A program made the translations under genes and the position numbers. DNA of 64,000 nt from Paramoeba atlantica. Lineage: Eukaryota; Discosea. Below the pieces are notes generated by a model. It had not been told where the DNA came from and did not search any database. It saw only the letters and a program-made list of their open reading frames with translations. The stretch is from NCBI GenBank assembly GCA_977017575.1, contig CDRNVI010000037.1:62001-126000 (forward strand), written 5' to 3'. The first letter of the stretch is position 1, and every line of letters starts with the position of its first letter. Of this stretch, positions 31,553 through 41,887 are shown in pieces.

Positions 31553-32027
31553 TCAAAAACGAGCCCGAAAAACTAGGTGCAAAACAAAAAATTGCTATTA
31601 AATATTTATTTTTTTGGTAGTCAAATTGCACTATACAATTACAAAATACAAAATATAGATTAGAAAGAAACTGCATATTCTCCACAACTTAAGTGTCCGA
31701 ACTTTTAACTCGACCGAACACGGGCGAACACGGGCGAAGAACGCTAGAACCGAGCAGGCTTCACCCCTCTAAGGCAGTCGCAAAACTTCATAAATTTAAC
31801 CCCGGGTCCATCATTGAAACTATTCGTTTTTTATTCTAAAGATCAACCGGAAACGTTTAAGAATATCTTCCGGGACTATCGTATTCGTTTACTCTTGGTC
31901 AAGGAGGCCAAATGGCATATGACTAAATACTGGAGAATACTTTGCACTCCTTTTCCGCGTCTTCTGACTTATTTTACCACTGTTCTTCATCCGAAACATT
32001 CGAAAAAGTACACCCAAAAAAGTTGTA

Positions 32028-32368
32028 CTGTGCCCCCCCCCTAGTTATCTGTCACACGTCACCCCCTAGTTATCTGTCACTTTTTGGCACTTCGAATTTT
32101 TTTTCGTCGACTACCCCACTAGTCGACTTTTTTATCTGTCACTTTTTAAAAATAGGGAAAATGCTTTTTTCTGAAAAAAATGATAAAATGAAACTTACAT
32201 TTTTTCTTTTTGTGTTTCAAGCGAATGGTCGTGCGTGGTGCTATTATACACTGATGCTATATATACACTGATCCGCCTAGTTATCTGTCACACCCCTACC
32301 CCCCCTAGTTATCTGTCACCTTTTCGCGAAAAGCAGTGACAGATAAGTAGGGGGGGTACAGTAATTAG
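32028..32368. repeat. MITE pair, CTAGTTATCTGTCAC family
   Basis: CCCCCTAGTTATCTGTCAC appears at about 32035, 32063, 32276 and 32301, with TTTTTGGCACTTCGA in between. It closes at 32335-32366 with AGTGACAGATAAGTAGGGGG, giving inverted ends. Members are at 5345-5535 and 61424-61545. Confidence 0.75.
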
Positions 32369-32708
32369 CTTTTTTGACCCCTACCTGGCTAGGGGGGTAG
32401 GGGGTCGCTCGAGTGAAAAGGATCTCTCATTCGGAACGATTGGGTCGAAAAACGGTGGTATACCAAATCTTTCCAAAATCGAACAAAATACAAGACCTGT
32501 AGGGGGGGTAAAAGAAGCTGATCACCACTGTATGTCCAGCTAAGGTTGTTGTCAAAATCTGTTGTATTTCCCGGGCATAGACATCCCCCATCGGCATGCG
32601 CATCATCTCATAAGTCGCCCCCCATATTGAAAGCGATAGTGCGCCCCAGCCTCACGGGGTCATTGTACTTGAAAGAAACCAGTCTTCAAATTCCTTTTTA
32701 TAGATTGT

Positions 32709-33744
32709 TCATGAAGAATTTTCCCTACGTAAGAAATAGGCTGTCCAATTGGGACATTTGCTAGACATTTCATTTCTAACTCTTGGTTCTGTTGTTTTGG
32801 CCAGCAAATAAATCGACGGCGCGCTCCCTCTGCTCCTTCTTCGTGTGTTGTAAAAGGTATTACCTCGCCTTTCGTAGGACGACTCTTTAATTCGTCGTAG
32901 TCTACCCTTCGTATAATGTTTGATTTCACTAATTGTACCAAGTCTGCTTCTGAAACAGGATTTACTTATAGGAGAAAATTTTGTGTAGCGATTATTGCAT
33001 GTGGGAGAAATTAAAAGTTTCCAGATTTCGTCAAATCTTTCTTTGACAGCGGATGTCATCCATTGCATCAATGTATTCAAATCCAGAGCAGTCACGTTAG
33101 GGGTATGAATAGGTAACTTTATCTGTTCTGGCGTGGGCTTCTGACACGTTCGATGGTGGCGCGACCACACTCTACGACTTCTAAATTGCGCATGTTTCTC
33201 TTTTGTATCCCATGATATGCCTAGTTGGGTCGGTCCCGTTTCCTTTACAACAATCTCGTTGCATGCTGGGTCCCCAAAGCTCGGGCTGTATTTTCGTTTA
33301 TCCCGGAATATCGGAGGAGTGAAGATATTTGGCGATGGTTGGTCAGGCGCATAACCTCCTCCATAGTTACTTTCCCATGCGCAACACTCTCCATTAATTG
33401 GTGAACACCCCCGCGCTTGATGGAATGGGACGAATATTCCTTCCCCAGGTGGCTTCGTAAGAAGCGGGTGATATGGATCGACCCAAGACTCGTAATTCGA
33501 GTGCAGGGGGGAAGGATTGCGCAAATACTGGTACAGACGGTTGGTATGTGTACCATCGAAAACAAACCATTGTATCGGGGCGAAAAAGTTGAGCCTTTGT
33601 AGTCTTCGTTTTGTGGCCCCAGTAAAGGACAATGCAGTCCGGTCGCAATACTATGAAATCTTTCCGCATCAGATGACTAACTTCCCCCGATCGGGAGGCA
33701 GTTTTGTGGGCTATAAGGACCGTTGCCGCCATTTCGGGCGTCAT
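32709..33744 (-). mobile_element. tyrosine-recombinase element remnant (Crypton- or DIRS-type), broken
   Basis: Several - strand frames share tyrosine-recombinase landmarks: AHKTASRSGEVSHLMRKDF (first catalytic Arg region), HSIKRGGVHQLMES (H-x-x-R box) and LTNHRQISSLLRYSG (C-terminal His and Tyr). This is a eukaryotic type, as in Cryptons or DIRS-like elements such as VIPER. No reverse transcriptase was seen beside it, so the family stays open. It is broken, by roughly two or more breaks, and looks old. Element ends were not identified. Confidence 0.65.
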
Positions 33745-33751
33745 AAATGGT

Positions 33752-34274
33752 AGTACTATCCCCCCCCTATCCTAGCGTTGCCCCGGTACCCCCTCTTATT
33801 AGCGTTGCTTTTGAAGTTCATCCTGCCGCGAAGCGGCAATTTGTTTTTCATTTTTTCCATTCATTTTTTGTGGTCATATTCATGCAAAAATATGAAATTA
33901 TTATCTTCGAAGTAATTTCTTTTTGGGTCGCTTCGCTAACCCAAGTGTCATGTCAACCCGAGTGCGCAGAACATAATTTTATGAGGTCTTCCTTTTACGA
34001 ACACCTACTTAATTTTCTAATGAATAGGAAGAAATTATAAAAACGTAATTTGATTACATCATTTTCTTAATCCTTTTAATAAGACATGGCCCGTCTAAGG
34101 TCAATTAGATCATTATAAATTATTTATTATCCACAACCCCGTAATCGCATTCACACTCCTCACCACATCCCACAACATCTTCGGCTTACCAATTTTTGTG
34201 TCCCTGTTTTTGACTCCCCCTCCTAGCGTTGCTTTTTACGAAAACCAGGCAACGCTAGGATAGGAGGATAGTAA
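33752..34274. repeat. MITE with TACTATCC...CCTATCCTAGCGTTGCC inverted ends
   Basis: The left end TACTATCCCCCCCCTATCC and TAGCGTTGCC are mirrored by GGCAACGCTAGGATAGGAGG and ATAGTA on the right. TA at the borders fits Tc1/mariner targets. The interior has CTTATTAGCGTTGC and CCTCCTAGCGTTGC sub-ends. No transposase. Confidence 0.75.
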
Positions 34275-34973
34275 GCGGTTGATTTGTATTTGGTTGCTCG
34301 GTTTTTCTTGATTGCATTGGGAGACTCTTTAAAGTTATAAAGTGAAAGTAGACAACTTGCTAAAACATTTATAAATATTATAATTTTCTTTCATGGGTTG
34401 AGCCGGAATCAAAAATACTTTCTCAAGTTCTCGAAAATGTTTTTTGATGATGCGGTCCATTAACGACCAAATAATTTCAAGGCGTTGTGGGAAGGTACAT
34501 TGCACTGTTTGGTGAGTAATTGTGAGTAGTTTCATTTTTGGCTGAGTTGGAATACTGGCCCTTTATACATTTAACGGGAGTTTCCATCAAATGCATACAT
34601 GAATGAGAAACCAATTATGAAGAAAAAATGTCCTAAAAAAATAAACCAAACGGGAAATTTAGAAAAATTCGGGAAAAACAAGCATTTTTTCGTGTATTTT
34701 GTAGCTATGATGGACGTAGGAGTTGGTATGGGCAAAAAGACCGCGGAAATCGCTTTAATTTTTTGAGCTCTGTAGAATGTCGAAGGAATTAGGTCAAAAG
34801 CTCTTACGAGAGGGGGGACCATTGCCTGGACGGTACTTCTCTTGCGTGTGTAGATCATAAGTGTTCTGCTATAAATTAATCTCACATGAATTTTATATAC
34901 GTTTAACGTCTAGCAATGTATATTCGTTTTGTCTTGCCACCAGTTCTGTAGGATCACATTTCCTTTCTATCAC
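34275..34973. other. intergenic region, no gene seen
   Basis: AT-rich. Short ORFs on the - strand (34335-34885) have no recognisable domain. A pyrimidine-rich run (34925-34973) precedes the next start. Confidence 0.4.
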
Positions 34974-37553
34974 ATGAGCACGCATGAAATACTAGCTAAG
35001 GACGCCGAAATAAGCCAGCTGAAACTGCGATTGCGTCAAGTTCAGCATCAACTTGCATCGGCAATTGCCAAACCCGGTTCGAATACTACGAGCTCGTTTT
35101 CTGAATCGACTCCTGGGGACAGTGCGACTGATAAGGAAAAAAATACTCACACTTTTTCTGAATCACACCACTCTTCCATAGAGAGGGTAACGAAAAGGAA
35201 ATTAGCGGATGACATAGTCGATGGTGCAGCTTCGAGACGAAGGGCTGTACCATCCTCAAAGAGTATACCAGGAACGAAAGAAACACAAAACAGAGCACAA
35301 GTCGCTGCGGATGCAGAAATTCTGAAATCGTTGCACACAAAGATCGACGAAATTTTACAGTGCTGTGTCCACATGAAATCTTCTTCCCAAGAGGTTGAAG
35401 AGCGATCTACTCGGAAGGAGGTCACAAAGGAACCAAGTCCAGTAATATTACAGGAACTTTACAAGGCAATAAGCGAGCTGTCCGAAAAGTTCACAAAAAA
35501 TACGCAAATATCCGAGAAGCAATTGCTCCAGAGGTTGGAAAAATTAGAGCGAAATATAGCCAAATTTGAACGCGGTACGATCGATGCATTGCATAAGCTA
35601 AAAAATACAGTCATCACATTGGGTAAACAAGAGTCCTCAATGATACAAACTGAATGCGAAGGAGACGCTTCCCCACTTTCCCATGCACTAACATCTCAGG
35701 GAATTGCCTCTGTCTTACAAGTATGTGAACGCGATATCAAAGAAGTGGGGAACACCATTTCAAAACCTTCAAAGAAAGCTAAAACAGTTTCTTTGGAGGC
35801 TCGCAAACGGATTACTGCAATACCTAAGAAAAGGCCCGCGAAAAGTAGAAAAAATGTTCCGATCGTCGATGTCACACAAAGACCATTGCAAACGAGCGCT
35901 ATTCTTGACACACAACCAGGTCAAACTACTTCCTTACGGTCTTTACCGCTGGATGAAGAGAAGCTCATTTCTAAACAATCTATCGACAACAGTACAACGA
36001 CCCGCATTGCCATCCCATCCCCATCCCAAGAACTCACACCGCCTCCCGCACCCACACAACACCTCGCCTCCCTCCCCCTCCCCGACTTGCTCCACTCCCT
36101 TATGCAACACCTCTCCGAGACCGCTCTCGTTACCGATCACGAATCCATCCAATCCCTCTCCCGGGCCCACCTCCACCTCCTACGACGCACCCTCCCCTGC
36201 GTCACCCACCTCACCGCCCCCTTCCTCCACCTCCTCCGCACCCGGTGGACCTCCTGTCCCCCCCTCACCCTTCACCGCACCCTCCACACCCTCCTCGTCC
36301 TCCTCAAACGCGCCTTCCCCGTTCGCGACTTCACCCAGTCCTACGTCCATCTCGTCTCCCAAGCCTACTTCCTCCACGCCTCCACACTCCGTGCGCTCCC
36401 CGAGCCCGAGCTCAGAGTCCTATGCATCGCGTTCCAAGCCCTCACCGCAAAGGAGGGCCTCGCCCCCTCCTGGCTCCTCCTCTACTACGCCACCTGCGCC
36501 ATCGGGCCTCGCTTCCCCGACACGCTGTTAAAATTCCTCACGGTGTTCCACAGCGTCTCCGGGAGCAGCGCTGCCCCGGCAGTGCTGGGGGGGGAGCCGT
36601 ATCGCGGGGCCGCCCCCCACCCCGGGCTGCTCTATGCCACGCTGCACCTCACGCTGCTGCGGCTGTGTGCGGACTGCGGCCCCTCGTTAAAGGGGTTCCT
36701 CCACGATGCGGGGTTCCCCCCCTCCCCGAGTTATCATGTGGAGACGCTGTTACGGGTCGCGTTGCGACGGATCCGATCCCACCACAGCGGCGCCGGGGGG
36801 TGGGGGTTGCCAACGGGGGTGGGGGCCACGGGGTCGTGGGAGGAGAAGCCAAGGGTTCTCCCCGGGAAGGGCGCTGCTCCTTTTTATGAGGGGAAGAGGA
36901 GTGGGGGATCGGGTTCCTCTCCTGGGGAGGGGCTAAGAAAGGGAGAGGAGGAGCCACCAGGTTGTGTTGCTCCGTTTGTTGTGGATCTTGAGGCACGGCT
37001 GTCGTTACGACTGCTCGTGACCTCCACCATGGACCCCTCCCGGGCGGTTGGGTTTGTGCACCGCGAGCTCGCAGAGGGGTGGGGATGTGTGTCGATGTTG
37101 GCGGCATTGGTGGCGGCCTACCCCCGGCTCCCGGGGTGGCTGCCCCCGAGCCACCCGTTGATACAACAAGCCCTGGCGGTACTACGATGGCAACCTGCAG
37201 GAGGTGGAAGGGGAGAAAGGGGAGTAGAACAACGGGGTAGTAGGGGGGAGGACAATTTCATGAACGCCGAGACTCCGGGGACGGGGACAAAGGGGAGACT
37301 GGACCCGTTGGAGGCGCTACAGATGGAGGCCGCCATTGTGGTGCTGAAATGCTGTGGTCCTGGGGTGGAGATGGAGAGTGTGTTCAGGGCCTTGGTGCCG
37401 TTTCTTCGACGCTGGGAACGGGAGGTGGATCTTGGGGCCTTGGAAGGAGGTAGTGAAGAGCGTGCGAACGCTTCATCGCAAACAGTGGATTTACGACAAA
37501 GCTTGTTAAGGGCTATCGTCGAAATCACAAACGTGCGACACCGAAAAGAGTAG
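34974..37553 (+). CDS. large coiled-coil protein with helical C-terminal half, unknown function
   Basis: An 859-residue protein. The N-terminal coiled coil (about 8-33: AKDAEISQLKLRLRQVQHQL) is followed by a polar region with basic KRKLADDIVDGAASRRR (possible nuclear signal). A second coiled coil lies at about 157-225 (LYKAISELSEKFTK, LLQRLEKLERNIAKF) and basic KKRPAKSRK. The C-terminal half (about 340-850) is Leu/His-rich helices, with low-complexity G/P loops at about 605-665. The layout, N-terminal coiled coil plus a large helical domain, recalls ATRIP-type checkpoint partners, but no sequence signature supports this. Composition changes sharply near 36000 from AT-leaning to C-rich, then to G-rich after about 36550. 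The ATG at 34974 is the first. The preceding open codons lack one. Confidence 0.75.
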   Translation: MSTHEILAKDAEISQLKLRLRQVQHQLASAIAKPGSNTTSSFSESTPGDSATDKEKNTHTFSESHHSSIERVTKRKLADDIVDGAASRRRAVPSSKSIPGTKETQNRAQVAADAEILKSLHTKIDEILQCCVHMKSSSQEVEERSTRKEVTKEPSPVILQELYKAISELSEKFTKNTQISEKQLLQRLEKLERNIAKFERGTIDALHKLKNTVITLGKQESSMIQTECEGDASPLSHALTSQGIASVLQVCERDIKEVGNTISKPSKKAKTVSLEARKRITAIPKKRPAKSRKNVPIVDVTQRPLQTSAILDTQPGQTTSLRSLPLDEEKLISKQSIDNSTTTRIAIPSPSQELTPPPAPTQHLASLPLPDLLHSLMQHLSETALVTDHESIQSLSRAHLHLLRRTLPCVTHLTAPFLHLLRTRWTSCPPLTLHRTLHTLLVLLKRAFPVRDFTQSYVHLVSQAYFLHASTLRALPEPELRVLCIAFQALTAKEGLAPSWLLLYYATCAIGPRFPDTLLKFLTVFHSVSGSSAAPAVLGGEPYRGAAPHPGLLYATLHLTLLRLCADCGPSLKGFLHDAGFPPSPSYHVETLLRVALRRIRSHHSGAGGWGLPTGVGATGSWEEKPRVLPGKGAAPFYEGKRSGGSGSSPGEGLRKGEEEPPGCVAPFVVDLEARLSLRLLVTSTMDPSRAVGFVHRELAEGWGCVSMLAALVAAYPRLPGWLPPSHPLIQQALAVLRWQPAGGGRGERGVEQRGSRGEDNFMNAETPGTGTKGRLDPLEALQMEAAIVVLKCCGPGVEMESVFRALVPFLRRWEREVDLGALEGGSEERANASSQTVDLRQSLLRAIVEITNVRHRKE

Positions 37554-37901
37554 GATGGTGAACCGATTAAGATACAGTTTCTGTGCCTCTTTTTGGTGCG
37601 AGGAGCTAATTTAAGAGTTTGATCTCTTTTGGAACAGGTGTTGTGCCTGTATGTGTGATTCTTACACGAAAGAGGAATCAAGTCCGGGTTAGAAATCAGG
37701 TAAAGTGTCTTTACCTTCGTCTTTACCTTTGCATGTCTGCTTGTGTTTTTTATTGAAACTTCTTTAAAAGACATTAGCGTAGTACATACACACTACCATA
37801 TCTGAGTTAAACCTTTTTTGGGTGCATTTTACAGCACCACTGAATATAGAATTAACGAATCACACACTATTTCTCGTTCTTGCTGTTCTATTTCACACAT
37901 C
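37554..37901. promoter_or_regulatory. intergenic region with likely trans-splice acceptor
   Basis: TTTTTTGGGTGCATTTTACAG (37813-37833), a pyrimidine-rich tract ending in AG, lies about 70 bases before the ATG at 37902 and fits a kinetoplastid-type spliced-leader acceptor. A prediction only. Confidence 0.35.
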
Positions 37902-38552
37902 ATGTTTAGACGGTGCATTCAAATCCATGAGAACTGGCGAGAGCTTTACCACCGCATTCATGGACCTCGAAGACTCGCACTCGCCCAATGGCTTCGGGAC
38001 AGGAAAGTAAACGCGACAGGAGTACCGGGGGATGGTGCCTTCCCTCCTGGCTACTCCCCCAATCATGCTCAAGGCCCTGCTCCGAATAGCTACGTCCAGC
38101 AGAGCATGGAAAACGCACACGAGCGTCATAAACGGGACAGGACCTCCACAGAAACTTTACAAGACCGTAACGTAAGTCCGTCCACCTCTTCTCCATTGGG
38201 AGGAGAGTCGCCACAGAAGGAATTGGTTCCCCACACATCCGGATCCTATCCTACTGCTCGGTATCGCTACAACCGCTGGTGGGTGAGTAACTCGGGTGAT
38301 TTTGTGGAGCAAATCCACGTGTTCGAGGATCCCAGGGTGATTGAACGTCGACGCACGCAATTGCCCGACCCTACCCATGAGGACTTGTGGCGGAAGAACC
38401 AGTGCCCCTTTTTCACCCCTTTCGAGCCTTTCGTAAAGGTGATGGACTACCCCGATGACCCGGATGCGAAGCACTTGTACAGCGCGACTATCCCAAAGTG
38501 GAAAGATTTCATGAAGCGCACGCGACCACCTATACCTCGTACCTGGTATTGA
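37902..38552 (+). CDS. probable mitochondrial protein, unknown function
   Basis: A 216-residue protein starting MFRRCIQIHENWRELYHRIH, basic and amphipathic, as in mitochondrial presequences. The middle is polar and low in complexity (HERHKRDRTSTETLQDRN). The C-terminal part is aromatic- and Pro-rich: RYRYNRWWVSNSGDFVEQIH, FFTPFEPFVKVMDYPDDPD, and the end RPPIPRTWY. Such tails are common in kinetoplastid mitoribosomal or respiratory-complex subunits, but no family was recognised. The first ATG after the acceptor-like AG at 37833 was chosen. Confidence 0.6.
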   Translation: MFRRCIQIHENWRELYHRIHGPRRLALAQWLRDRKVNATGVPGDGAFPPGYSPNHAQGPAPNSYVQQSMENAHERHKRDRTSTETLQDRNVSPSTSSPLGGESPQKELVPHTSGSYPTARYRYNRWWVSNSGDFVEQIHVFEDPRVIERRRTQLPDPTHEDLWRKNQCPFFTPFEPFVKVMDYPDDPDAKHLYSATIPKWKDFMKRTRPPIPRTWY

Positions 38553-38785
38553 GGTCGAGAGTTTGTTTTTGTCGGGTTTGGGAGTGCCTGGAGGATTTTT
38601 ATGGGACTTCGCAGCAAAACTCAGTTATTCTGACTTAAAGTCACTTTGGTACAATAAATCTAATAGCTAAACATTCAATTCACGGCTTATACAAGTTCTG
38701 TAATTCTGTATAAATGTTTAAAATGCGTCTTAGTTTCTACCATGTTCCGTCTTACCATTAGCGAGATGGACCGAGCAGATACATC

Positions 38786-39421
38786 ATGTTTGGTCACACG
38801 CATTGCATTTCAGCAGCAAGACGTATTTTTAAGGAAAAACCAAAATTGGATCGAGTTGCGAAAGTACGACAAATTCGAAAACGGCCATGTGTTGAATTAT
38901 TACCAGTAAGTGCAAAGACGATTTTCTTTTCCGAATATGCCAAATACGGAAAATCGAATCCAGCGACTCCTTTCACACTAAAAGCGGCGAATATAGAATA
39001 TGATAGGTTAACCGAAGACCTGCTTCGCAGATACAAAGATATTGCCTTTATTAATTTGCAAAGGAAACGACACTTGCAAGACATTGTAAAAGGTCTAAGA
39101 AGTTCCGCTTTTTGTTTATACAAAAGCAGGCATATGAAATCTATCTATCAAGACATAGTGCCTGTATTTTCCGATCGAAGAAACGCGTTTCTTGCGGCAT
39201 TCAAGCAGGTTAGGGCCGACTACCTTGCCCTGTCGTACAGGAAGAAGAAAGTTCTGTTGGACGAGGCAAAATCAATAAGGGAAAATGCAAGGTCCTTCAT
39301 ACAACAACAAGATCAAAGTAGAACACCGCTTTATCACAAGAGTTCAGGTGCTGCATCGACAAAAAAGGACTATCAATGGAAAAAAGGAAAAGAAACTGCA
39401 ATTTCGAACAAGAGAAAATAG
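38786..39421 (+). CDS. probable kinetoplast-associated HMG-like protein
   Basis: A 211-residue, very basic protein. The short N-terminus MFGHTHCISAARRIFKEKP suits a cleaved mitochondrial presequence. Two segments look like HMG boxes: PVSAKTIFFSEYAKYGK...ANIEYDRLTEDLLRRYKDIA (about 40-90) and RRNAFLAAFKQVRADY...LSYRKKKVLLDEAKSIR (about 130-170), each with an aromatic near the start and a W/Y-x-x-L-x-x-x-x-K-x-x-Y/L pattern. The tail is Lys-rich. Kinetoplastid KAP proteins, which compact mitochondrial kDNA, have this size, charge and layout. The boxes are weak, so another basic mitochondrial DNA- or RNA-binding protein is possible. Confidence 0.5.
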   Translation: MFGHTHCISAARRIFKEKPKLDRVAKVRQIRKRPCVELLPVSAKTIFFSEYAKYGKSNPATPFTLKAANIEYDRLTEDLLRRYKDIAFINLQRKRHLQDIVKGLRSSAFCLYKSRHMKSIYQDIVPVFSDRRNAFLAAFKQVRADYLALSYRKKKVLLDEAKSIRENARSFIQQQDQSRTPLYHKSSGAASTKKDYQWKKGKETAISNKRK

Positions 39422-39423
39422 TT

Positions 39424-40131
39424 GCTGTCACCCCTATTCAATAGCGCCGTGATTCAAAAAAAAATGCTTTACACCCTATCTAGAAATCTACCCTTGCATT
39501 TCTTAGTACAGTGCCACACACTATCCTCTAATTCCATTTCTTTTGGTGATGAGTGTGTCCTTTTTCCACTGAAGACCCTTCTCGTGACAAGCCCGTGGCT
39601 TTGAAGCCACTGCTCGCTATGCTTCCGTCCGGCGTGATATACGGCTGAGGGTGAACTTTCTTCGACAAGCGAACCCCCGACACCCCTGGCATACCATAGA
39701 AAATAACGGAAAAAGGGTATACAATAGTCATATACAATATTATCTACGTAGATAATGGCCTTTTGTCGAAAGGAAAAATGTCAAGCTAAAAAGTCATAAG
39801 AAAAGCGAATTTTCCTTTACCTCCACCCAAAAAATTGTCGAATCCGCCGCTTTCCGTATCTACCCCAACAACAAAAAGTGTATCGAAAGGGAGCAGAAGC
39901 TTGTTTAACAACGATAAAAAAGGGCGCCGCGAACCGATTTTTTTTCGGTATATATATTACGTACTCAACTTTTACGTAACAATTACGTATATATTACGTA
40001 CGAATATACGGTATTTTATTTTTTCGGTAAATAAGGTATACCGAAACCGATTTTTTTTCTTTCACATTATTTTCCAGGCCCCCCCTTGAATGGGGCCTTT
40101 TGCCCAAAATCGGCGTCCTATTAAATAGGGG
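39424..40131. repeat. MITE-like element with C-rich inverted ends
   Basis: GCTGTCACCCCTATTCAATA and GCGCCG at the left match the complement of CGGCGTCC TATTAAATAGGGGGAGATAGT at the right. The interior holds TATATATTACGTAC repeats near 39950-40010 and no transposase. Ends are imperfect, so it is an old copy. Confidence 0.55.
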
Positions 40132-40759
40132 GAGATAGTAATAAAACAGGGTTGCGCAAGTTTATAGTTACAGTAGATAAGAAAAATGGGTTAAACTGAA
40201 CTAATATTCGCAATTTTGCAAATTTTTACAGAAAAAATCTCTTTTTTCTCGTACTTTAAGCTTTTCTCAACTTGTACATGCTTACTTCTTACAAATAAAC
40301 GCATGCACGGCATTGCTTCAAATTTACTAAAACTTGAAACAATGAATCACCCCCGTTACACTTCAAACTTCCGGTGCATACCTCTGCTTATGCTTGTATT
40401 CGGTACCCTTCTTTTACAGCTTCCTACCTGTCCCGCTTCAGACGCTTTTTGGCCATAGAGCTCATTTTTGTTGCAAACGAGAAATCTCGCTCTCATAGCA
40501 AAGCACTACGCTGACATTTTACCTTATAGCCGGGTTTGTAAACCCGGTTTGTACCGGATAAGTTTAAGATTTATTATCAAAATACAGCAAATATTGCCGC
40601 GCTCTTTTGTTGCTCTTAAAAACTCTCAACATTTAAAAAAAGGAGTGCGCTACTGTACTACCACTCCGAGTATTGAGTCCAGCAATTGAAAAGCGTTCAA
40701 TAAAATAAGTTTATAGAATTGTCCACCGAGTCGTCCAGTAGAATTATCGTAAAATTTTA
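40132..40759. other. intergenic region with a doubtful tiny ORF
   Basis: An ORF at 40342-40458 (+) would give a 38-residue hydrophobic peptide (FRCIPLLMLVFGTLLLQLP). It could be a signal-peptide remnant or chance. Nothing else was recognised. An AT-rich run precedes the LRR start. Confidence 0.3.
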
Positions 40760-41413
40760 ATGATAACATTATTTTTCATGTCAGACACGCCATCAAGGCC
40801 ACGCCTGGGTAAAGTACGTGGTCACAGATTACCTCAAGAATACGATCTCGCACGGTTTTTCCGGGGCATTGAGGAGCCGCCCAAAACGTGGTCCACTGAA
40901 ACACCTGCATGTAGGTGGAGAGGCGTCAGGTGCAATAGTCAAAGCAAAATAAATAGAATCGACATTTCTTGCACGCGAAGCAAGGGCACAATTGACTGGG
41001 CACACAGTCCCGAGACAGCCATTACTATCAATCTTCCTCAGAACACCCTTTCCGGGTCTGTGCAATGGGAAAGTTTGCCTCCCTATCTGGAAGAACTACG
41101 ACTTCACAACAACGCTTTCGAAGGAGAAATCCATCTAGGGGACATACCGAGATCGATGCAGAAAATTAGGCTAGACTACAATAAATTTTCCGGGGAGGTA
41201 GATTTCTCGAACGTTCCCCGTGGTCTTGTAGAGTTGGTCCTTTCCCATAACCGCGGACTCACGGGTTCGGTAGACGTGACGAAATTGTCCATGGCATTGC
41301 GTGCGGATCTTTCACGTTCGCAGAACTTGTGTTGGAAAGGGACGCAAATCGTGGAGAAAAGTTTTCTGGACATGTACGTTAGCAAAAACAGTTTCTTGGG
41401 TACGCATTTGTGA
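40760..41413 (+). CDS. LRR-family protein (copy 4)
   Basis: A 217-residue protein. PRLGKVRGHRLPQEYDLARF is the clearest form of the family's N-terminal motif. Then come WSTETPACRWRGVRC and LRR units such as LPPYLEELRLHNNAFEGEI, IPRSMQKIRLDYNKFSGEV and VPRGLVELVLSHNRGLTGS. After the last repeat, about 30 extra residues (RSQNLCWKGTQIVEKSFLDM) replace the usual NTGI ending. This suggests a changed C-terminus. ATG 40760 (MITLFF) or 40778 (MSDTPS) are both possible starts. It lies 475 bases before copy 5, the closest pair in the window. Confidence 0.85.
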   Translation: MITLFFMSDTPSRPRLGKVRGHRLPQEYDLARFFRGIEEPPKTWSTETPACRWRGVRCNSQSKINRIDISCTRSKGTIDWAHSPETAITINLPQNTLSGSVQWESLPPYLEELRLHNNAFEGEIHLGDIPRSMQKIRLDYNKFSGEVDFSNVPRGLVELVLSHNRGLTGSVDVTKLSMALRADLSRSQNLCWKGTQIVEKSFLDMYVSKNSFLGTHL

Positions 41414-41887
41414 GTACTAGCACGCATGCAGTACAGCATTGCATATTACTGTATACAGTGACCCCCGTTTAAGTTCTTAAGGAAAATGAGGCGCGCTTGA
41501 ACGTGGGGTACAGTTTAAAGAACTTATAAACTTATCCATAAATCTTTAGGATGCGATGTCTTTTTTTGTATTTTCTTGTGGTGTTTACTAAAAGTGTTTG
41601 CCATATGAGCACTAAATACGTATATAAAGCACTAAAATATGTATAAAAATTTTGATAAAGACACTGAACGTATGAGTCGTGAAAAAAAGCATGGGTCTTC
41701 AAAAAAAGAGGAGCTAGGAAATTGGTTTGAAACGGATGCTTAGCGTTTGAAAATTGATACCATGACTGTTTCTTAGTTCTCCAGGTACTCTATTTACATG
41801 AGTAATTGTCTACTTTTTGATACGTACGTTTACACACCCTACTCAGCATCCTTTGATTGGATATTCTACATTGTAAATTTATAGCGA
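41414..41887. other. spacer between two LRR genes, no gene seen
   Basis: AT-rich, with GTTTAAGTTCTTAAGGAAAA near 41467 and short TA repeats. No repeat family of the window was recognised. Confidence 0.4.

Noticed and set aside
36094-37107. Long proline- and serine-rich ORFs around 36000-37100 in other frames
   Set aside because: They come from the C-rich and G-rich composition of the true gene at 34974-37553.
40342-40458. 38-residue hydrophobic peptide gene
   Set aside because: Too short, no relatives, no clear signals.
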